In this document: one piece after another, positions 60,388 to 64,000 of the stretch
Position numbering within the stretch: position 1 is the stretch's first letter
Layout: each line of letters opens with the position of its first letter
Assembly: GCA_030062745.1 (NCBI GenBank)
Contig: CP099843.1
Span: 16,713,997 to 16,777,996 of the forward strand
Length of the DNA stretch: 64,000 bases
DNA from: Capitulum mitella
Taxonomy: Eukaryota; Arthropoda; Thecostraca; Pollicipedomorpha; Pollicipedidae
Direction of reading: 5' to 3'
Translations under genes and position numbers: made by a program
The notes under the pieces: model-generated
The model's input: only the letters and a program-made list of their open reading frames with translations
What the model was told of the DNA's origin: nothing
Databases searched by the model: none

Positions 60388-61081
60388 TAAAACGTGGAAT
60401 ACGGCTATTTCCATTCGTTTGACGTCTTGAATGAATATTTCTGGTCGAGGTCATGTCAAGCCGTTGGCCTATGAAGTCATTTTATTTTTGCAGATCAGAT
60501 TACGAGCAACACGGAATACCGGTAAAGCTTGAACGTAAATAAAAATGGTAGACACATCATTTAACGTACTTTCAGTGAAGATAACCAACATTGGTAAATT
60601 ACGCCACTTTCAATGGTCACTGGGCCCCGCAAAGTGAAATGAAATGAAGCGAGATCATTGACCATGTATGAAGTTTTTGACCCAAAGTAAGTTCTATGTC
60701 AGCTGTTTGCAGTAGAGTTTTTTCGTTTTAATAAATGAAAACGCGGGATATGACAATTTCCATTTAGTTGACGTCTTGAGTGAAGATTTTGGTCCGACAT
60801 CATGTCAGGCCATTGGTCTATGAAGTCATTTTTGTCTCTGCAGACCAGAGTTCGAGCAACACGGGATACTGGTATAGCTTGAGTGTAAATAAGGACGCTA
60901 AACGCGTCATTTCTATCGTACTTTCAGTGAAGATAGCCAACATTGGTATATTTGGTCACTTTCAGCGTTCAATGACCTCCGCAAAGTGAAATAAAGTGAA
61001 GCAAAGTCATTGACCGTGGATGACGTTTTTGACCCAGAAAGTTTTTATGTCAACTGTTTGCAATAAAGTTGCTTCGTTGTC
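60388..61081 (+). repeat. Tandem duplication, two copies of about 349 bp
   Basis: GACGTCTTGA occurs at 60421 and 60770. Downstream landmarks repeat in the same order: CATGTCARGCC, CTATGAAGTCATTTT, CTTTCAGTGAAGATA, CCAACATTGGTA, GCAAAGTGAAAT, and GTCARCTGTTTGCA. Divergence is roughly 15-20% by eye. A weaker partial third copy may precede it near 60280-60387. Frames inside (60116-60382, 60780-60989) are repeat-derived. Confidence 0.9.
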
Positions 61082-61122
61082 ATGACCCAGTTAGACGAAA
61101 TGATTGCTGCAAAACGTAAACA

Positions 61123-61153
61123 TTATATATATATATATATATATATATATACG

Positions 61154-61184
<31 letters not shown>

Positions 61185-61270
61185 GTATATATATACGTAT
61201 ATGTGCGCAAACGTGTATTTGTATGTATATATATATGTATATATATATACATACGCATATACATATCAAT
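61123..61270. repeat. Compound (TA)n/(TATG)n microsatellite
   Basis: Alternating TA with interspersed GTATA and ACGTATA steps over about 148 bp. Confidence 0.95.
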
Positions 61271-61742
61271 GTACGCAAACGTTTTTTAAAGTTCTTTGAA
61301 TACAAATTTCATACAAATCAACATGTTGCAAAGCATACCTGGATCTGGTCATAAGCTGGCCAATCTTGACGTTTGATGACCTTAACCTTCAGTGCCCCTG
61401 GCTTTTGTCTTGCACATCCATCATCCTTAGTTATCCTCGAATGCTGTCGTCCGATAATGTTCAAACGGTAATCTTACGGAGAACACTTGTCCTTTCGCAA
61501 AGTTCCCATTTGTCTGCGACAACCGTTATTTTCTTTATATTTGCATACTTGCTTCAAACATGCAAATGCTTCCAACTTCAAAAAATCCCCGCTGATTTTC
61601 AATTTCTCTGCATCAGTCGACGAGCTATTGAATAATCACAAACGTCTCAAAGCAACAGCGGCCAGCTCCGACCCGTTCTCGAGATTTATAAAACAGGTGG
61701 GAGTGGGCGTAAAAATGTCCCCCTCCCTTTCATTGCGCGTGT

Positions 61743-62012
61743 TAACCCTCGCCCGGCAAAGGGGAGCCTAAGAGACCCTTATTGAGAATCTTCGTTCATA
61801 CTTTTCCATCTATTTGGTATTAAATACAGAAATTTTCAGTAGCTAAGTCTTACGTGTTTCCACGGTATATTTGTGCATGTGGGCATTTCTGTCCAGCCCT
61901 TTTGAAGATATCAAACGCTTGCTAAGGTCATGTGTCTGAAAAAGATTTTGCAAATGCTTTGAATCGCCTCATACAAAAGGCCAATAACCTTTCTCTTTGA
62001 TGGAGATGAGTG
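61743..62012. other. Short interval beginning with another TTAA element end
   Basis: TTAACCCTCGCCCGGCAAAG begins at 61743, head to head with the preceding element end and sharing the same TTAA. No matching right end before 62013, so it may be a truncated copy. Confidence 0.35.
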
Positions 62013-62155
62013 TTTAACCCGTCCCCGACTGGGGGGGGGGCAGTTGACGCCCCCCCCTGAGGTTTTTTTGGGATTGCGAGAGAACAAACAAACACAGAGC
62101 CACGAAACTTTGTGTACCTTTTGCTCCATCAATTTTACGTCTCATGTCGAAATTT

Positions 62156-62489
62156 TGACCTCAGGTCAGGTCAGGTGCCTGACCTAGACCAGGTCAAACA
62201 GACCTAAGTCCAAAAAAGTTTAGCGCCCTCTAACTTTTTCGCAAAACAAGATATCTCAATAATACTCTCAGGGATTAGTGATCGTGAAGATGCAACAAAT
62301 CTGCTATCTCGGATTTTTTGGAATTTTCCGGGTCATTGACCTAAGGTCAAGCCCATTTTTAAGACATATCGCCGTTTTTTCTGAAATTGACGGAATATTT
62401 CATCACACTTTTAGTGTGGAGTGAAGCAGACATCTAGTTACCGTCATTGCGCAAAGTATCAGTGACTTCCAGCCATTGACCTGAGGTCA
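62156..62489. promoter_or_regulatory. Cluster of TGACCTnAGGTCA palindromes
   Basis: TGACCTCAGGTCAGGTCAGG at 62156-62175, TGACCTAAGGTCA at 62337-62349 and TGACCTGAGGTCAGGTCA from 62477. AGGTCA is the classic nuclear-receptor half-site; here pairs are everted with a 1-base spacer, some with an added direct half-site. Binding is inference. Confidence 0.5.
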
Positions 62490-63163
62490 GGTCACGAATA
62501 ACTGTAGTCAGCCAAAATGTACCACCGTCAAAATCGACGATGAATTACTCAGAATGGGTAGGAAATGGCAGAACTAGCTTGCACAGACGTAAGTAATACC
62601 AGGAACCTAAAAAAGTTTGAAAAAGTAGCATATTTTGGAAATAAACAGGCTCTCACGAATAAAGCTCCGCCAACTTTGTAGATTGACAACTAATCAATTT
62701 TTCCAAAATTTAAGCATGAAAAACCATCACAAGACCCACAAAGATCAATAAAATTTACATAGATTGTCTTTTTCCGCAAAAATAAAGGAACGCTAAAATT
62801 AGTTCCCGTCAATTTGGTACCGCATACGGCAGCGGCGCACAGTGACGCCTGACGGGAGAATTACGGTGTCTTTAACTCAACGTTTCGGCGTATATATTGA
62901 ACAAATCTGAGGAAATTAGACGTGTATCGGCATCCGCGGACATTTACTTGTGCGCTGGTGCCTTTACCTATGCGTTATTAGTCACAGCCCTTGAGATTCA
63001 GGCCATTTCTTGGCCTCATGCAGTCGGCTATGAGAAAACATATATAGGGCGTAAATTGGCTTACATATTATCTAAAACTAAAAATGAGACCAGTTTCGAG
63101 CTCTACTCGTGACGGGCTTTCCAACGGTATGCTTATTTTTATCGTGCGACCAACCGTTCGTGA

Positions 63164-63194
63164 GTTAGAGGGGGGGCAGTCAACTGCCCCCCCC
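63164..63194. other. G-run/C-run palindrome at element end
   Basis: GGGGGGGCAGT, CA, ACTGCCCCCCC: an 11-bp perfect stem with a 2-base spacer. Confidence 0.92.
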
Positions 63195-63522
63195 AGTCGA
63201 CGGTGATCGGGACGGACCGACGGTCGTGCGCGGGTTAAGGTATCCGATACAACTAAAAAAATGTGCCCTGAGGCATGCAACCATGATTTTCAATGTCTGC
63301 GGCATGACGGCGGAAACTGCGGAGAGTTTCTCGCTCCCTTGACGTGGTCTGGTCTGGCTTCCCGCAAACGGCTCCCGTTACGTAAACTCCGTGGCGAACG
63401 AACGATCCGGAACTGGGAGCGGTCGGCTATTGTTTTGCGGATGTATCGCGGGCTGTTTTGGCAAACATACTCTGTGGTTGCATTGTGTGTCGTCCGGCTG
63501 GACGCCAGATTTTTTCCGTACT

Positions 63523-63831
63523 TCATGCTACGTCGCTGATTAGCGAGGCGTTTTGACCCTCAGATTTGCTGAAGTCATTCTCGGCATAGACTCGCCAGTT
63601 CTGGGAAGCCCGACACGTGACACCGGTTAGCAACAGCTGACGGTTGCTCCCAGTCACCGCGAATGAAGGCAAATATCGTCGTTCCTGTGCAGTCGTCGGG
63701 TGGCGGCCGGCCGGCGCCCGATATTGACTGACGTCCTCATCCTTGTCAGACTGGACTTCCGTCAGGCTTTGGCGATACGCCACAGGTGAGCAAACAGTCC
63801 TCATCAGATGTTTGCACGTTTCGTTTCCCAT
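63523..63831 (-). CDS. Small open frame, unknown protein
   Basis: The minus-strand ATG at 63831 (A at -3, G at +4) opens 102 codons to a TAG or equivalent stop at 63523. Composition is balanced (acidic SDKDEDVS stretch, then basic, then mixed), with no signal peptide, span or domain that I know. A possible internal donor (GAG followed by GGTCAA) is poor. The middle overlaps a GC-rich patch. Chance is a real alternative. Confidence 0.2.
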   Translation of the reverse strand: MGNETCKHLMRTVCSPVAYRQSLTEVQSDKDEDVSQYRAPAGRHPTTAQERRYLPSFAVTGSNRQLLLTGVTCRASQNWRVYAENDFSKSEGQNASLISDVA

Positions 63832-63879
63832 TGTTCTCAGCGTGCTTTGGAAATAACTTGTGCTGGACTGTCGCAAAAG

Positions 63880-64000
63880 CGCTCAGCCGTTCCAAGGTAA
63901 AAATAGCTTAGACGCCCAACCGGCTGCAGTGACAGCAGGACATTAGAACAGAGCTGAAATGCATTAAGCGGTGTTTTGTTAGGCCCTTCACGCACACGGT
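63880..64000. other. End of window
   Basis: Anonymous sequence; nothing recognised before the window is cut off. Confidence 0.4.

Larger units (their letters stand above)
58428..61746. mobile_element. Composite region bounded by TTAA element ends
   Basis: The left boundary is TTAACCCTCGCCAGACC, followed by a G-run pair (58471-58487). The right boundary read inward is TTAACACGCGCAATGAAAGG, then GAGGGGGACATTTTTACGCC, the same end type. Between them lie AT-rich sequence with CAGGTCA/TGACC words, a 349-bp tandem duplication and a TA microsatellite. It may be one expanded element or two ends of different elements; 3.3 kb is long for the family. Confidence 0.45.
62013..63238. mobile_element. TTAA-type element, about 1.2 kb, with hairpin ends
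   Basis: Left end: TTTAACCCGTCCCCGACTGG then a 10-base G run, CAGTTGACG and a C run (62031-62057). Right end read inward: TTAACCCGCGCACGACCGTC, with GACTGGGGGGGG, CAGTTGACTG and a C run (63164-63194). The right end has an extra GC-rich stretch. Both termini are TTAA, the target signature of piggyBac-like transposons. The body is AT-rich and non-coding, with three everted AGGTCA pairs at 62156, 62337 and 62477. No transposase, hence non-autonomous. Confidence 0.72.

Noticed and set aside
63264-63324. Cys pattern resembling a Lin-12/Notch repeat (C-x3-C-N..C..DGG.C) in a plus frame
   Set aside because: Spacing between the later cysteines is one residue too long in two places, there is a single unit only, and no exon borders support it.

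Overview
The window looks like nuclear DNA of an animal with a repeat-rich genome, probably an invertebrate and perhaps an arthropod. Open frames are short and broken, with no operon-like packing. There are long pure (GA)n and (TA)n microsatellites, a decayed non-LTR retrotransposon, several non-autonomous DNA-transposon-like elements, splice-like sites and isolated GC/CpG-rich islands with TATA or CRE-like motifs. The taxonomic guess is inference. I recognised no complete conserved protein-coding gene. The only protein homology I would defend is the reverse-transcriptase C-terminal fragment near 35-35.9 kb.

Layout. 1-25 kb is mostly GC-rich islands separated by plain sequence. It holds the longest open frame (6760-7500 +), a 108-bp (GA)n tract upstream of a TATA motif (10.47-10.73 kb), a signal-peptide-like mini-exon (12482 +), a start codon followed at once by a splice donor below a CpG island (13169-13180 -), four GC-rich minisatellites, and a perfect stem-loop beside a patch of overlapping open frames (19.75-20.06 kb). 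25-34.7 kb is AT-richer and repeat-dominated: two diverged copies of a roughly 1-kb repeat family, a 395-bp MITE with about 80-bp inverted ends, a 31.55-kb hairpin, and a possible tRNA-derived SINE head at 30.04-30.09 kb. The LINE fragment follows. 36-49 kb is largely anonymous, with GC islands at 38.5, 40.0-40.9, 43.2-44.3 and 47.2-47.8 kb and a few single-frame candidate exons on the minus strand. 49.6-63.2 kb is dominated by a family of TTAA-ended elements. Their ends carry G-run/C-run hairpins, and several bodies carry the palindrome TGACCTnAGGTCA, which resembles nuclear-receptor half-sites. Between them, at 51.7-52.4 kb, lies the best spliced-gene candidate: open frame, strong donor, 80-bp intron and open frame.

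Candidate coding features have low confidence because stop-poor GC-rich sequence gives plausible translations in several frames. Repeat and hairpin calls rest on direct comparison within the window and are firmer.
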